DNA of 64,000 nt from Paenibacillus phyllosphaerae (GTDB lineage Bacteria > Bacillota > Bacilli > Paenibacillales > Paenibacillaceae), in the NCBI RefSeq assembly GCF_014192105.1, contig NZ_JACHXK010000002.1, forward strand, positions 11,113 to 75,112, in the 5' to 3' direction. Of the stretch, positions 41,901 through 50,596 are shown piece by piece. The notes beneath the pieces were generated by a model that worked only from the letters and a program-made list of their open reading frames with translations, was not told where the DNA came from and did not search any database. The position numbers and the translations under genes are program-made. How positions within the stretch are numbered: position 1 is the first letter of the stretch; each line of letters opens with the position of its first letter.

Positions 41901-43299
41901 CGGAAGCGCCGGAACGGTATATATGGACAATGTGCGTCTTGTGAAGCGGGGACAACCGATCCATGTGAATGGCTATGCGCACGCCTCGGCCACGCAAGCT
42001 TGGGAGATGCAAGGGCTGCAGCTGGAGGATTCCGGAGAGGGCGGCAAGAACGTCGGCTATATGGATGAGGGCGATTTGCTTCAATATAAGGTCAGCGTGG
42101 AACGGAATGCCGATTATGTCCTTTCTGCGCGCGTGGCGAGCGGCGAAGAAGATTCGCCGATCAGAGTAAGCGTACGGGACGAGGAAGGAACGACCATTGC
42201 CGCTTCGGCCTACATGCTGGGGAATACGGGCGGTTGGCAAACCTACCGCACCGTCTATTTTGATCCTGTCCGGTTGGAGAGCGGACACAGTTATTATATT
42301 GATATGGAAGGATACGACTATAATACGCTATGGGTCGATATGGCGGAGAGTCTCGTTCGCAACGGGACCTTCGATACCGACATGAACGAATGGAGCTTGA
42401 TAACGTCAAGCGGTGCCTCAGCGGAGGCTACGGAAGCGGGCGAGCTATCCGTGCGGCTGCCAGGGACAGGAACGCAGTGGTGGGATGAGCAGCTGCAGCA
42501 ATACGATCTGCTTATTAAGCAGGGTCGAACTTACCGGTTGGAATTCGATGCTTCGTCTTCGGTACCGAGATCCATGCAGGCAGTCGTATCGAAGAGCAGC
42601 GGCGATTACGCCAAATATTTGAACGAAGAGGCAGCACTGACCGAAGACTCCGCGCATTACAGTTATACGTTCACGATGGAGCATGACTCGGACATGGCGT
42701 CTGTCATCGCCTTCGGATTCGGCCAGCCAGCGTCGGCCGAAGGCTCGCATTCGGTAACTCTCGATAACGTGAGGCTGTACGAGGTGAATCGCGCTGCGGA
42801 TAACGGCGGTCAGCCGGTTCATATCAATCTGCTGCACAACGGCGATTTTGCGCAAGGGACTGACGGCTGGTTCTCCTATTCGGCCGGCGACCCCTCACAG
42901 CTCGCCATTGCTGCCGAGGGTGGGAAGTTACGCGCCTCGATCGGGACGGTTGGGGATAATGCCTGGGATCGGCAAGTCATTAACGAAGGATTCGCTATAG
43001 AGGAGGGCTCCCGCTATACGATTACCTTCAAGGCCCAAGCGAGTACCGCGCGCAAGATGGGGATCGGCATCGGCTGGGTCGACGTCGCGGCCAATTATGA
43101 ATGGCACGGTTATTTCGGCCAGCAGATCGATCTAACGACCGAGGAGCAGACCTTTACGTTCACGTTCGATGCGGCAGCGGATGGTTATTCGAATTCGCGC
43201 ATTTCCTTCGACATGGGGAATATTCTGGGCGGAAATGCTGGCCAGACCGATATTACGATCTCTGAGGTCAGTTTGGTGAATATCGGACCGGCGAGTTAA
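38917..43299 (+). CDS. Cell-surface beta-1,3-glucanase (SLH x3, GH16, multiple CBMs)
   Basis: A 1460-residue secreted protein. Order: signal peptide (1-26); three SLH motifs (about 35-210; FADLSGHWAQPAAEEL, FEDVREGSWYYDSV, a weaker YSDAGAIGGYAKKAL); a beta-strand repeat region (215-345, NVIVRSEGVTVKNTVIDGSLLL); Pro/Thr linker (375-410); GH16 (about 410-660) with Glu524, Asp526 and Glu529 in GEIDIMELIG; then four CBM4/9-like sandwiches (about 680-850, 860-1020, 1135-1290, 1300-1455) with a CBM6-like module at 1025-1130. The EIDIMELIG motif with its extra Met is the laminarinase form, distinct from the lichenase at 30713. SLH motifs should tether it to secondary wall polymers, so it cuts beta-1,3-glucan at the cell surface beside its importer. 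Confidence 0.93.
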   Translation: MMSRKWISVTLISGLFLSALSPTAYGKELEQPKAVAGFADLSGHWAQPAAEELEAWGLMKGFADGSFQPKRLISRAEFVTVLDRAFGFKGKAANQFEDVREGSWYYDSVRSASGSGIVNGIDDEHFAPEADITREEAAVMLDRAFRLSKGDKSEAVLQTYSDAGAIGGYAKKALTYLVGSGAMKGANGMLLPKKPITRAEAAVLLTGMIADIVTAPSVYEAGQIEGNVIVRSEGVTVKNTVIDGSLLLTEGIGEGEITLNSVMVRGNTIIKGGGSHSIEFHHSQLDRVVIDKSGDPVRVAFLDGTKANDVTVMQAAQIELSKDSVIGKLAIGDQAERSQLTSEGTIDHLTIEANGVTVNGKSVLAGLTSSMRPEENEAGQPVVTTTPNPGSPSSELPVPPTTIPDKDWKLIWNDEFDAAAVDASKWTVVDTDVVYNNELEYYSPNNASIVKDGSRSVLQLEAKKEAYRGSNYTSAKLITQGKGDWTYGKVVVRAKLPVDQGMWPAIWMLPTDEAHYGGWPAAGEIDIMELIGGEKNKSRVYGTLHYDSVQPDGSHGSDQGSYDLQSGQSFADSYHDFQVEWLPGVIRFYVDGQLYHEVSDWKTKGPGQPEYYTYPAPFDRPFYLILNLAVGGDWPGSPSEAFVSDEMKVDFVRVYSYENLSSWPDVTGNPPEPPAQREPQADGNQLYNDDFTGDVDAGGVPQDWQYLLNANGAGSVSVINDEVKGKAAKVSITQPGEQLYSVQLTQLPMYIQKGKKYQVTFDAKADASRSIMSKVNQYQKSWKNYSGERYFTLTTDWQPYAYTFDMRESTDNNARFEFNLGLDAETVYIANVKLTEIGDAEPLPDELVVRAALPDGNLVYNGTFDQGQDRLAFWTSTITPEAKAQIGVNNFLKFPIMERQLVVGSEDGGTDANAIAVSQPELPLEPNTTYGLYFDARSDRPRSMEIGLERTDGGSVQFPKGTSVQLGTEPQTYAKDIVIGEGAAAVESELRLLFGGSAGTVYMDNVRLVKRGQPIHVNGYAHASATQAWEMQGLQLEDSGEGGKNVGYMDEGDLLQYKVSVERNADYVLSARVASGEEDSPIRVSVRDEEGTTIAASAYMLGNTGGWQTYRTVYFDPVRLESGHSYYIDMEGYDYNTLWVDMAESLVRNGTFDTDMNEWSLITSSGASAEATEAGELSVRLPGTGTQWWDEQLQQYDLLIKQGRTYRLEFDASSSVPRSMQAVVSKSSGDYAKYLNEEAALTEDSAHYSYTFTMEHDSDMASVIAFGFGQPASAEGSHSVTLDNVRLYEVNRAADNGGQPVHINLLHNGDFAQGTDGWFSYSAGDPSQLAIAAEGGKLRASIGTVGDNAWDRQVINEGFAIEEGSRYTITFKAQASTARKMGIGIGWVDVAANYEWHGYFGQQIDLTTEEQTFTFTFDAAADGYSNSRISFDMGNILGGNAGQTDITISEVSLVNIGPAS

Positions 43300-43358
43300 C
43301 CCGAATCGGCAATTGGGGAACTTGCAGTAGTGAAGGATGGCTTAGGCAAGAGGCAAGC

Positions 43359-43390
43359 TTGACGTTCCTCTCCGATAACGGCTATTATCG
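43359..43390 (+). promoter_or_regulatory. Promoter and operator-like repeat of the Rrf2 gene
   Basis: TTGACG (43359-43364), 18-bp spacer, TATTAT (43383-43388). The -10 lies inside the inverted repeat CGATAA/TTATCG (43373-43390), a likely autoregulatory site. Confidence 0.55.
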
Positions 43391-43428
43391 ATGGATAAAG
43401 TCTTGTATCCGAGGTGAACGTAAGGCCT

Positions 43429-43848
43429 ATGAAGTACTCGAAAGCAACGAACTATGCCCTTCATACGATGCTCTTCCTGGCGATCGAGCCGCAGAAGAAG
43501 CCGATCGGCGTGCAGCAGCTGGCACAGCAGCAAGAGGTATCGCCTACTTATCTATCCAAGATTTTAACGAAGCTCGTGAAAGCGGGGATGATCGAGTCCG
43601 CCTCCGGCGCTAATGGCGGCTATCGGCTGCGGCGGAATTGGGAGGCAATCTCCTTCCTCGATATCATCCATGCGATCGAAGGGACGGCTTCGCTGTTCGA
43701 CTGCAGCCTCGATCACGGTCCGGAATGCCGGATTCAGCAGGTGGTGCTGGCAGCCGAAACGAAAATGGAAGAGCATCTGCGCAGCCAGACGCTGGGGGAA
43801 CTCGCGGAACAGATGAAGAATTGCAGTCATGACGCGACCGCGCAGTAA
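43429..43848 (+). CDS. Rrf2-family transcriptional regulator
   Basis: A 139-residue regulator from ATG 43429 (a GTG at 43414 is in frame but has no upstream ribosome site). Winged helix at about 5-75 (TNYALHTMLFLA, QEVSPTYLSKILTKLVKAGMIES, GANGGYRL). Cysteines occur in FDCSLDHGPECRI (spacing C-x7-C) and in a late KNC. Fe-S members such as IscR and NsrR have three closely spaced Cys, so the spacing here is not canonical and cluster binding is uncertain; a thiol-redox sensor is possible. Confidence 0.9.
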   Translation: MKYSKATNYALHTMLFLAIEPQKKPIGVQQLAQQQEVSPTYLSKILTKLVKAGMIESASGANGGYRLRRNWEAISFLDIIHAIEGTASLFDCSLDHGPECRIQQVVLAAETKMEEHLRSQTLGELAEQMKNCSHDATAQ

Positions 43849-43875
43849 ATCGGCCGTTCCATACATGCTAACAAG

Positions 43876-43905
43876 AGAGGAGTGCTCCGGACGGAGTACT
43901 CCTCT
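43876..43905 (+). terminator. Terminator after the Rrf2 gene
   Basis: 13-bp stem AGAGGAGTGCTCC/GGAGTACTCCTCT with one G-U pair and a GGAC loop, followed by TCG; short T-tract. Confidence 0.65.
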
Positions 43906-44001
43906 TCGCCATTAATTCTCATCGTCGCTAACGTTGCGGGATGGTAGAATGGAAGGGATATGAACGCTTCATCCTTTACTAGAGGAAGGAAGGGACGCCT
44001 G

Positions 44002-44583
44002 TTGGAAGAGGTGCTATTCAAATACATGTCCAGATGGACCACGCTTACCGTGGAAGAGCAGCAGGCGGTCATCGAGGATCTCGTCATCAAGGAATATCCC
44101 AAAGGCACGGTCCTGCTGCGCCAAGGCGATGTGCCGACGCATTGCTACTTCATCCTGCAAGGATGCGTCAGGCAGTTCGCGGTGCATGAAGACGGCAGGG
44201 AGGTTACCTCGCAATTTTACACGGAAGAGCAGGCCATCGCCGTCTTCAATCTGCACCGATCCGACCAGGCCTCGGCCTACACCTTCACCTGTCTGGAAGA
44301 TACGGTGCTCGTCGTTGGCGAGCTGGCCATCGAGGAAGAGATGTACAATAAACATACGCAGCTGGCGAATATGACCCGCCGCATGATCGAAGCAAATTTC
44401 GGGCAGATGCAAGAAGCGTTCGCGGCCTTCATGGCTTCGACGCCGGAGGAGCGTTTCCGCGCGATACTGCATGAACGTCCGTCTCTAATCGAACGAGTCC
44501 CGCAGCACCAGCTGGCGAGCTATCTGGGCATTACGCCGGAATCGTTAAGCCGGATCAAGAAGCGGGTCCAGCATGGCACATGA
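44002..44583 (+). CDS. Crp/Fnr-family regulator
   Basis: About 193 residues from TTG 44002, seven bases after AAGGG; an upstream ATG at 43960 is in frame but only two bases from its nearest AGGG. A cyclic-nucleotide-binding-like beta-roll (about 15-115, YPKGTVLLRQGDVPTHCYFILQGCVRQF) and a short C-terminal helix-turn-helix (VPQHQLASYLGITPESLSRIKKR). The Fnr Cys cluster and the cAMP-contacting RxS pattern are not evident, so the ligand is unknown. Confidence 0.88.
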   Translation: MEEVLFKYMSRWTTLTVEEQQAVIEDLVIKEYPKGTVLLRQGDVPTHCYFILQGCVRQFAVHEDGREVTSQFYTEEQAIAVFNLHRSDQASAYTFTCLEDTVLVVGELAIEEEMYNKHTQLANMTRRMIEANFGQMQEAFAAFMASTPEERFRAILHERPSLIERVPQHQLASYLGITPESLSRIKKRVQHGT

Positions 44584-44616
44584 GAATCGGGACGGGCAGC
44601 GCGCAGCGATCGTTGG

Positions 44617-44644
44617 CGGCAAGCGCGAGGTTGCGCGCTTGCCG
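44617..44644 (+). other. GC-rich hairpin after the Crp/Fnr gene
   Basis: Perfect 11-bp stem CGGCAAGCGCG/CGCGCTTGCCG with a six-base loop and no T-run. Confidence 0.5.
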
Positions 44645-44712
44645 TAGTGGCAATGCTAGGAGGATTGGAAGATGCAAGAAGCGGGTGTAGCGGCAATCAG
44701 GAGTGAAGTCGA

Positions 44713-45795
44713 ATGATGAATGTGATGATCGTAATGCTGCAGATCCTGCTCAGGCTGCTTGTCGCCGGCGCAGGGGTCTTGCTTATATACCGCCAAGTCA
44801 TAAGCCGGAAGATCTACAAGGCACACCAGATCCGTTCGGAGAAGGGGATTGACGAGGAGCTTGTGCTGGATATCGGCGGGATCAAGCAATATTTGTACAT
44901 AAGAGGCGAGGACAGCGGCAACCCGGTCGTGCTATTCCTGCATGGCGGACCCGGCGGGCCGATGACGCCGATGCTGTATAAGTACCAATACGAATGGGAG
45001 TCGTATTGTACCGTCGTCAATTGGGATCAGCGCAATGCGGGGCGGACCTATCTGCTCAATAAAAACCATGCCGATGAAGTATTGGCGACGCTCACGGTGG
45101 ACCGGATGGTAGAGGACATTCACGAGATCGTGCTATACCTCAAGAAGCGATTCCGACAAGAATCTATCATTATAATGGGTCATTCGTGGGGGACGATCAT
45201 CGGCAGCTTGTTCGTGCAGCGTTATCCCGCATTGACCAGCGGCTATATCGGCGTGGCCCAGGTTGTCCAACTGGACGAGGGCGTCGAACGGATGGCGGCG
45301 GAAATTCGGAAGCGGGCGGAAGCGCAAGGGTCAACCAAAGATGCGGCGGCCGTCGATCGGCTTGCCGCCTCGCTGCGGCAAAGCTTCGTCAAGACGGAGA
45401 AGATCGCCGCGGATCTGTACCGGATTGCCAAGCGCTATTATGCGTACAAGCCGGATCCGTGGATGTTCATCAAAACCGGTCTTCGCTCCCCGTATTTCTC
45501 CTTGAACCAGCTTGCTTATTTCTCGAAAAGGGAAGCGCTTCAAGCGCCGCTGGCCGAGTATGTCTCACGCTTCGATCTTAGGGAACGGGGCGTCGGCTTC
45601 GAGGTGCCGGTCGTGATGATGATCGGTGAGTACGATCTTCACTTTCGATACATGCTTGACGACTACTACGAGATGATCCAGGCTCCCTCCAAGCAGCGGC
45701 ATACCATTGACGATGCCGGTCACGACACGATGCTCGAACAGCCGGAGGCATTCAGCCGCGCGCTGAAGGGGATTGTCGGGCAGTTGGCCGGATAA
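44713..45795 (+). CDS. Membrane-anchored alpha/beta hydrolase (proline iminopeptidase-like)
   Basis: A 360-residue protein with one N-terminal membrane segment (about 5-27) and an alpha/beta hydrolase fold. Oxyanion motif HGGPGGP (77-83), nucleophile elbow GHSWGT with Ser158, acid near IGEYDLHF and His in DDAGHDTML. The HGGPGG motif and a lid of about 100 residues are typical of proline iminopeptidase-like S33 enzymes; the substrate is not readable. Confidence 0.88.
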   Translation: MMNVMIVMLQILLRLLVAGAGVLLIYRQVISRKIYKAHQIRSEKGIDEELVLDIGGIKQYLYIRGEDSGNPVVLFLHGGPGGPMTPMLYKYQYEWESYCTVVNWDQRNAGRTYLLNKNHADEVLATLTVDRMVEDIHEIVLYLKKRFRQESIIIMGHSWGTIIGSLFVQRYPALTSGYIGVAQVVQLDEGVERMAAEIRKRAEAQGSTKDAAAVDRLAASLRQSFVKTEKIAADLYRIAKRYYAYKPDPWMFIKTGLRSPYFSLNQLAYFSKREALQAPLAEYVSRFDLRERGVGFEVPVVMMIGEYDLHFRYMLDDYYEMIQAPSKQRHTIDDAGHDTMLEQPEAFSRALKGIVGQLAG

Positions 45796-45835
45796 CGGAC
45801 AGATCGTAATGTTTGTTGGACCATATCCCACAACG

Positions 45836-45866
45836 AAGAGCGCCCTGCATACGCAGCGGCGCTCTT
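45836..45866. terminator. Terminator between converging hydrolase and MFS genes
   Basis: 9-bp stem AAGAGCGCC/GGCGCTCTT with 13-nt loop, followed by ACGCTTGC; A/T ends suit both directions weakly. Confidence 0.55.
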
Positions 45867-45878
45867 ACGCTTGCTGAA

Positions 45879-47126
45879 TTAATGTCCGCCTTCCACGGCG
45901 TCGACATGCTTCAGATGATTACGGTTGAAGTAGAGATAAATGACGGCCAGGACGACGAAGGCGCCGCCGACGATGAACGGCATATGCGGATTGAACCATT
46001 CCGCGAGCTTACCGGCCAGATAAGGCGCGAGCGCTCCGCCGATGAAGCGCAGGAAGCTGTAAGCCGCGGAAGCGGTAGGGCGCTCGACCGGGGCGGCGTT
46101 CATGACCGCGGTCGTGATCAGCGTGTTATTGTTGCCCAGGAATGCGCCGGCGACGATAACGGCGACGATCAGCACGGTTTTGTCCGTCGTCCAGTTGGCC
46201 ATGACGAACAGCGTTACGGCGAAGAGCAGCAGCTGGACCATCATCGAAGGCAGCGTGCCGAAGCGCTTCTGCAGCTTAGGCGCCATGAAGACCGAGGTGA
46301 AGGCAAGCATTAACCCCCAGCCGAGGAAGACGTAACCAAGCTGATGCTCATCGAGTCCCAGCTTGCCGAGCACGAGCGCGGCGTAGACCAGCAGCGTGAA
46401 GAAGCCGAAGTTGTAGAGCGCGGCAGCGATGCCGAATGTCCGAAGCGCTTTGAATCGGAGCGCGCGGAACGGATCGGCGAGCGAAGCTCTCTTCTTGCGG
46501 ACAGCGGGCGCCGGCTTCGGCATCAGAATCGAGATCATGAGGAACGCCAGCACCATCAACCCGGCAACGCCGAAGAACGGGCCGCGCCAAGAGATGGCGC
46601 CGAGCTCGCCGCCCAGCAGCGGTCCGACCGAGATGCCAAGACCGACGGCGACCTCGAACAAAATGATCGAGCGGGCTACGCCCGTCCTCGAAAGCGACAC
46701 GATGGCGGATAGCGCGGTTGCGACGAACAGCGCATTGCCCAGCCCCCAGCCGCCGCGCAGCCAGACGAGGCTCCAGATGCCATTGGACATACCGCTAAGC
46801 GCCGAGAAGACGGCGATTATAATGATGCCCGTGAGCAACGTCCATTTGACGCCCAGCCGCGATGAGATGACGCCCGTAATCAGCATCGCCACGGCCATAA
46901 CCGCGTTATAGCTGGTGAACAGCAGCGTGACGTCGCTGTGGGAAGCATGGAGCTTCTCCGCAATTGCGGGCAGGATCGGGTCGACGAGCCCTAGACCCAT
47001 GAAGGCGATGATACTGGCGAAGACGACGGCCAATACCGCTTTGGACTGGTTGAACATGCTGACCGGTTGCGTTTGCGGCTTTATCGCGGCGGCAGCCTGT
47101 TTTTGACTTGCTGCAGAAGATTGCAT
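45879..47126 (-). CDS. MFS drug/metabolite efflux transporter (DHA1-like)
   Basis: A 415-residue transporter from the ATG at 47126, which has AAAGGAG ten bases upstream; a longer frame to 47189 lacks a site. Twelve membrane segments, the DHA motif A region (ISSRLGVKWTLL), and the motif C-like ILFEVAVGLGISVGPLLGG in helix 5. It is divergent from a LysR gene that probably controls it. Substrate unknown. Confidence 0.9.
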   Translation of the reverse strand: MQSSAASQKQAAAAIKPQTQPVSMFNQSKAVLAVVFASIIAFMGLGLVDPILPAIAEKLHASHSDVTLLFTSYNAVMAVAMLITGVISSRLGVKWTLLTGIIIIAVFSALSGMSNGIWSLVWLRGGWGLGNALFVATALSAIVSLSRTGVARSIILFEVAVGLGISVGPLLGGELGAISWRGPFFGVAGLMVLAFLMISILMPKPAPAVRKKRASLADPFRALRFKALRTFGIAAALYNFGFFTLLVYAALVLGKLGLDEHQLGYVFLGWGLMLAFTSVFMAPKLQKRFGTLPSMMVQLLLFAVTLFVMANWTTDKTVLIVAVIVAGAFLGNNNTLITTAVMNAAPVERPTASAAYSFLRFIGGALAPYLAGKLAEWFNPHMPFIVGGAFVVLAVIYLYFNRNHLKHVDAVEGGH

Positions 47127-47298
47127 GTCGGGAAGACTCCTTTTGGGTTTGTATTGGAGACATAGCGGGACTTGCGGGCCATGCTCCATGCCTTGTATTG
47201 GGGGACTACGTTGTTTATTATAGAGAGGTTAATTGATGGTGTATAATACATGTTAATCTATATATTCATAGCTATAAGTCTATATATGAGGTGAGGGC

Positions 47299-48183
47299 AT
47301 GGAGCTGCTCCAATTGCATTACTTCCGGGTCGCGGCCAAATATGAGCATATGACTAAGGCCGCCGAAGAGCTGAAGATCGCGCAGCCTTCCTTGAGCAAA
47401 ACGATCTCCAGGCTCGAGGAGCATGTCGGGGTTCCGCTATTCGACCGGCAAGGGCGTAATATTAGGCTGAGTTCATTCGGCAAAGTATTCCTCGAACGAG
47501 TCGAGCGCGCCTTCCGGGAACTAGAGGAAGGGAAGCGGGAAGTCAGGGATATGGCAGGGCTGAACCGGGGCAGCGTCTCGCTAGCAGCCTCCATCTCCAA
47601 CGTCATCCCCGAACTTCTGGCGGCTTTCCTGGAGCTGTATCCGAGCGTGCATATTCGTCAGGTGCTGGAGCCAAGAGCGGGCATCAAGCGAATGATTGAG
47701 GACGGGCAGATCGATCTCTGTCTTACGACGGCTCCGCTGGAAGGGGAAGACTTCGAATGGCGTCCGCTCATTACGATGGATCTGTTCGTCTGCGTGCCGG
47801 ACAATCACCGGCTGGCTGGGCGGGACAGCGTCTCGTTGATCGAGCTGAAGGACGAGTCGTTCATCGGCCTTCGGACAGGCTACTTTTTTCGCGATATGAC
47901 GGATAATCTGTGCATGAAGGCAGGCTTCACGCCGAATACGATGATTGAGGTGGATGAATCGGAGGCGAGTCTCCTGCTGCTAAGGCGCGGGCTCGGCATC
48001 ACGTTCCTCTCCGAACTGGGCTGGAGCAAGCGGGCGCATCTTGTGCCGAACAAACTGCGGATCGAGGATCCCGACTGTACGGTTACGATCGGCTTGGCCT
48101 GGTCGAAGCGGCATTACCTGTCGTTCGCGGCTCAGCGCTTCCAACAGTTCGTGATCGAATTTTATGCGCAGCTGGAGAAGTGA
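47299..48183 (+). CDS. LysR-family transcriptional regulator
   Basis: A 294-residue LysR regulator with an N-terminal winged helix (1-60, FRVAAKYEHMTKAAEELKIAQPSLSKTISRLEEHVGVPLFDR) and a substrate-binding-protein-like sensor (90-290). It is divergent from the MFS gene; the AT-rich intergenic region has an ATAGCTAT palindrome (47269-47276) and LysR-type T-N11-A spacings. Likely activates the transporter when its substrate is present. Confidence 0.94.
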   Translation: MELLQLHYFRVAAKYEHMTKAAEELKIAQPSLSKTISRLEEHVGVPLFDRQGRNIRLSSFGKVFLERVERAFRELEEGKREVRDMAGLNRGSVSLAASISNVIPELLAAFLELYPSVHIRQVLEPRAGIKRMIEDGQIDLCLTTAPLEGEDFEWRPLITMDLFVCVPDNHRLAGRDSVSLIELKDESFIGLRTGYFFRDMTDNLCMKAGFTPNTMIEVDESEASLLLLRRGLGITFLSELGWSKRAHLVPNKLRIEDPDCTVTIGLAWSKRHYLSFAAQRFQQFVIEFYAQLEK

Positions 48184-48327
48184 AGCGATCTCTGTCGGTT
48201 TTACTTGCAGAGGATTTAAACATAACTTTAGCCAAGTTAACATTTCTTTCATATCCGATTCCCTATACAATGATGTAAGGTTACAGCATCTTTGTATACG
48301 ACTGGCAGTTAACTTGGGGGAATCAAC

Positions 48328-49644
48328 ATGAGCAAATGCCCGTTCTCGTTCGGGTTGTCGAGAGAGAGAAAGAAAGCGCCTGCATATTTGGACAAGCTTC
48401 ATGAGATCGAAGTCACGATGCGGCTGGACGATCCCGAGCTTGCGAAGCAACTGGGCATGATCGAGCTTACGGAGGAAGAAGTACGGATCGGCAAGCGGTT
48501 GCAGCCTCTCATTCAAGCGAATATCGGACAAATCGTGGATAGTTTCTATGGCGCGGTCCTGAAGGTCGAGTCGCTGAAACAATTAATTCAGACGCACAGC
48601 ACGGTAGAGCGTTTGAAGCAAACGCTGGAGCAGCATCTGATCGAGATGTTCGATGGGCGAATCGACGAACAATTCCTGGCCAAACGGATGCGGGTATCCT
48701 TGGTTCATTCAAGGATCGGCCTGGATTCCAAGTGGTACTTAGGGGCGTTCCAGAACTTATTGAACACATTGCTTACCATCGTGAACGAGCAGGTCGAGCG
48801 CCGGGACGAAAGCTTGCGCATCAGCCGGGTCGTAACCAAGATTCTGAATTTCGAACAGCAGATCGTGTTGGATGCTTATGAGAAAGAGAATTTGCGCCAA
48901 AAGGAAATCGAGTACCAGAAGAAAGAGCAGCTCGTCCATCAAATGATCGCTACCAGCACCGAGGTTGCGGCGTTGGCGGAGGAAACGAGCGCAGCCGTAG
49001 CCGAATTGATCGCCAGCAGCCATGACGTGAGCGGGATGGTTCAGCGCAGCGCGGTGAATAGCCGCGAAACCCGCATGATCGCCGAAGAAGGGGAGCAGCG
49101 CATGCAGCAACTGGTCGGCAGCATTGAATCGATCGATAGCAGCACCGGCGAGATGGCAAGGGTGGTGACGCGGCTAGGCGATTCGGCGAGCCAGATTACG
49201 AAAGTGGTCCATATCGTCAAGGATATTGCCGAACAGACGAATTTGCTGGCGCTCAATTCAGCGATCGAAGCCGCAAGGGCAGGCGAGCATGGAAGAGGTT
49301 TCACGGTGGTATCGAGCGAGGTCAAGAAGCTTGCGGAACAGACCAAGCAGTCTCTGGAGCAGATTCAAGGACTGATCGATCAGACGAACCAGTATTCCGC
49401 GCACGTGGAAGATGCCATCCACTCGGTGCAGACGCTGGTGACGAACGGATTGACAGCGTCTGCGACTACGCGGGAAGCCTTCAATCATATCATGCTGTCC
49501 CTAGGGGCTAATATGGATGAGGCGGTGCTCGTCGAGAAGGAAATACGCGGCCTCGTTCACGTTATTCAGGAGATCGGCCAAGCGACCGGCAAGGTAGCTG
49601 TCTCGACGGAAACGCTTAGCGATACGGCGAGTTCGGTGCGCTGA
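48328..49644 (+). CDS. hemAT: Globin-coupled aerotaxis transducer (HemAT-like)
   Basis: A 438-residue soluble methyl-accepting chemotaxis protein. The sensor globin (about 15-190) has proximal His127 ([10 protein letters not shown]) and distal Tyr74 (DSFYGAVLK), matching the arrangement in Bacillus HemAT. The signalling coiled coil (200-438) has the hairpin tip [43 protein letters not shown]. No membrane segments. It should bind O2 through heme and signal to CheA-CheW, whose genes are not in the window. GGGGGAATCAAC precedes the ATG. Confidence 0.95.
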   Translation: MSKCPFSFGLSRERKKAPAYLDKLHEIEVTMRLDDPELAKQLGMIELTEEEVRIGKRLQPLIQANIGQIVDSFYGAVLKVESLKQLIQTHSTVERLKQTLEQHLIEMFDGRIDEQFLAKRMRVSLVHSRIGLDSKWYLGAFQNLLNTLLTIVNEQVERRDESLRISRVVTKILNFEQQIVLDAYEKENLRQKEIEYQKKEQLVHQMIATSTEVAALAEETSAAVAELIASSHDVSGMVQRSAVNSRETRMIAEEGEQRMQQLVGSIESIDSSTGEMARVVTRLGDSASQITKVVHIVKDIAEQTNLLALNSAIEAARAGEHGRGFTVVSSEVKKLAEQTKQSLEQIQGLIDQTNQYSAHVEDAIHSVQTLVTNGLTASATTREAFNHIMLSLGANMDEAVLVEKEIRGLVHVIQEIGQATGKVAVSTETLSDTASSVR

Positions 49645-49707
49645 GCTTCACCAGGTCGTCCGCGTAGTTAGCGTCATAGTGCAGGAAGGAAAAATTGCTG
49701 AGCGCCT

Positions 49708-49738
49708 GAAGGGCTTTCCTAATAATGGGAAGCCCTTC
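49708..49738 (+). terminator. Terminator after hemAT
   Basis: 12-bp stem GAAGGGCTTTCC/GGGAAGCCCTTC with one G-U pair, followed by ATTCGTTGG; modest T content. Confidence 0.6.
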
Positions 49739-49790
49739 ATTCGTTGGTATGGAACCGCTGCGAGAGCGGTGAAATAACTTGATGCCTAAT

Positions 49791-50471
49791 TTAGCGCAGC
49801 CAATCCCTAAGCACTGTTAATTCCGGACAGTCAAGGATTGCGATAAGCGCCAAACGCGCGATCGCTTGCGCGCCTTCCTCCGAGAAATGCGTATCGTCCG
49901 TCAAGCCGTCCGGGTAGTTCGGATGCTCGCCCGGAGCCAGGTGCGTGAACATGCCGATACTGTCTTGCACGCCGGTCTCTTCGAGCAGCTGTTGCGACAG
50001 CGCGAACAGATCGAGCAGCGGAACGCCGGACTCGGCTGCCAATTCACGCATCCATCTTGGATAGGGACCGACCGCTTCAGGATCGAGCTTGCCATCTGCG
50101 TCGAATCTCCGGCGGCTTACGGAGGTGAGCAGCACCGGCGATGCGCCCGCGCTCCGGGCGGCTTCAATGAACGCGAGCAGGTTCCGTTTGTAATCCTCCT
50201 CGTTGCAGTATCGGGTAGGATCCTCGATCTTTTGGTCGTTATGGCCGAACTGAATGAACAGAAAATCCCCGGGTTGGATGGCTCGCTTAATAGCCTCCAG
50301 CCGACCTTCTGTTATGTACGATTTCGTGCTTCTGCCGTTGACGGCCCAATTGCGGACGCGCGCGGCCGGCATGAAGTAAAGGGGAAGGAATTCGCCCCAA
50401 CCGGCCATCGGTTTCTCGCCGCCGCTTTTCTGGGCGCAGGTGGAATCTCCTGCGAGATAGATCGTCGTCAT
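49791..50471 (-). CDS. Rhamnogalacturonan acetylesterase-like SGNH hydrolase
   Basis: A 226-residue esterase without signal peptide. SGNH blocks: Ser10 (AGDST), Gly near NGRS (45-48), Asn78 (GHND), and Asp192/His195 (DDTH). It resembles B. subtilis YesT/RhgT, which removes acetyl groups from rhamnogalacturonan I fragments. A cre-like site lies 17-30 bp upstream, and a YesS-like regulator gene is divergent. It marks the left edge of the pectin locus. Confidence 0.9.
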   Translation of the reverse strand: MTTIYLAGDSTCAQKSGGEKPMAGWGEFLPLYFMPAARVRNWAVNGRSTKSYITEGRLEAIKRAIQPGDFLFIQFGHNDQKIEDPTRYCNEEDYKRNLLAFIEAARSAGASPVLLTSVSRRRFDADGKLDPEAVGPYPRWMRELAAESGVPLLDLFALSQQLLEETGVQDSIGMFTHLAPGEHPNYPDGLTDDTHFSEEGAQAIARLALIAILDCPELTVLRDWLR

Positions 50472-50487
50472 CTTCGGTTATCCTCCT

Positions 50488-50501
50488 TGTAATCGCTTTA
50501 A
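50488..50501 (+). promoter_or_regulatory. cre-like CcpA site in the pectin locus
   Basis: TGTAATCGCTTTAA fits the cre pattern TGNAANCGNT and lies between the divergent acetylesterase and YesS-like genes. Confidence 0.5.
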
Positions 50502-50596
50502 TTTACATCAACGTAGGTACTAAATCATTTGTCAAAAACTCAGGGTAGCCTATATAATGGGTCAAGGTCCTTATAATGGTGGTAAAGGAGTTCGCG

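Noticed and set aside
48184..48327. SigD-type promoter before hemAT
   Set aside because: TAAA- and CCGAT-like pieces occur but not at the required spacing.
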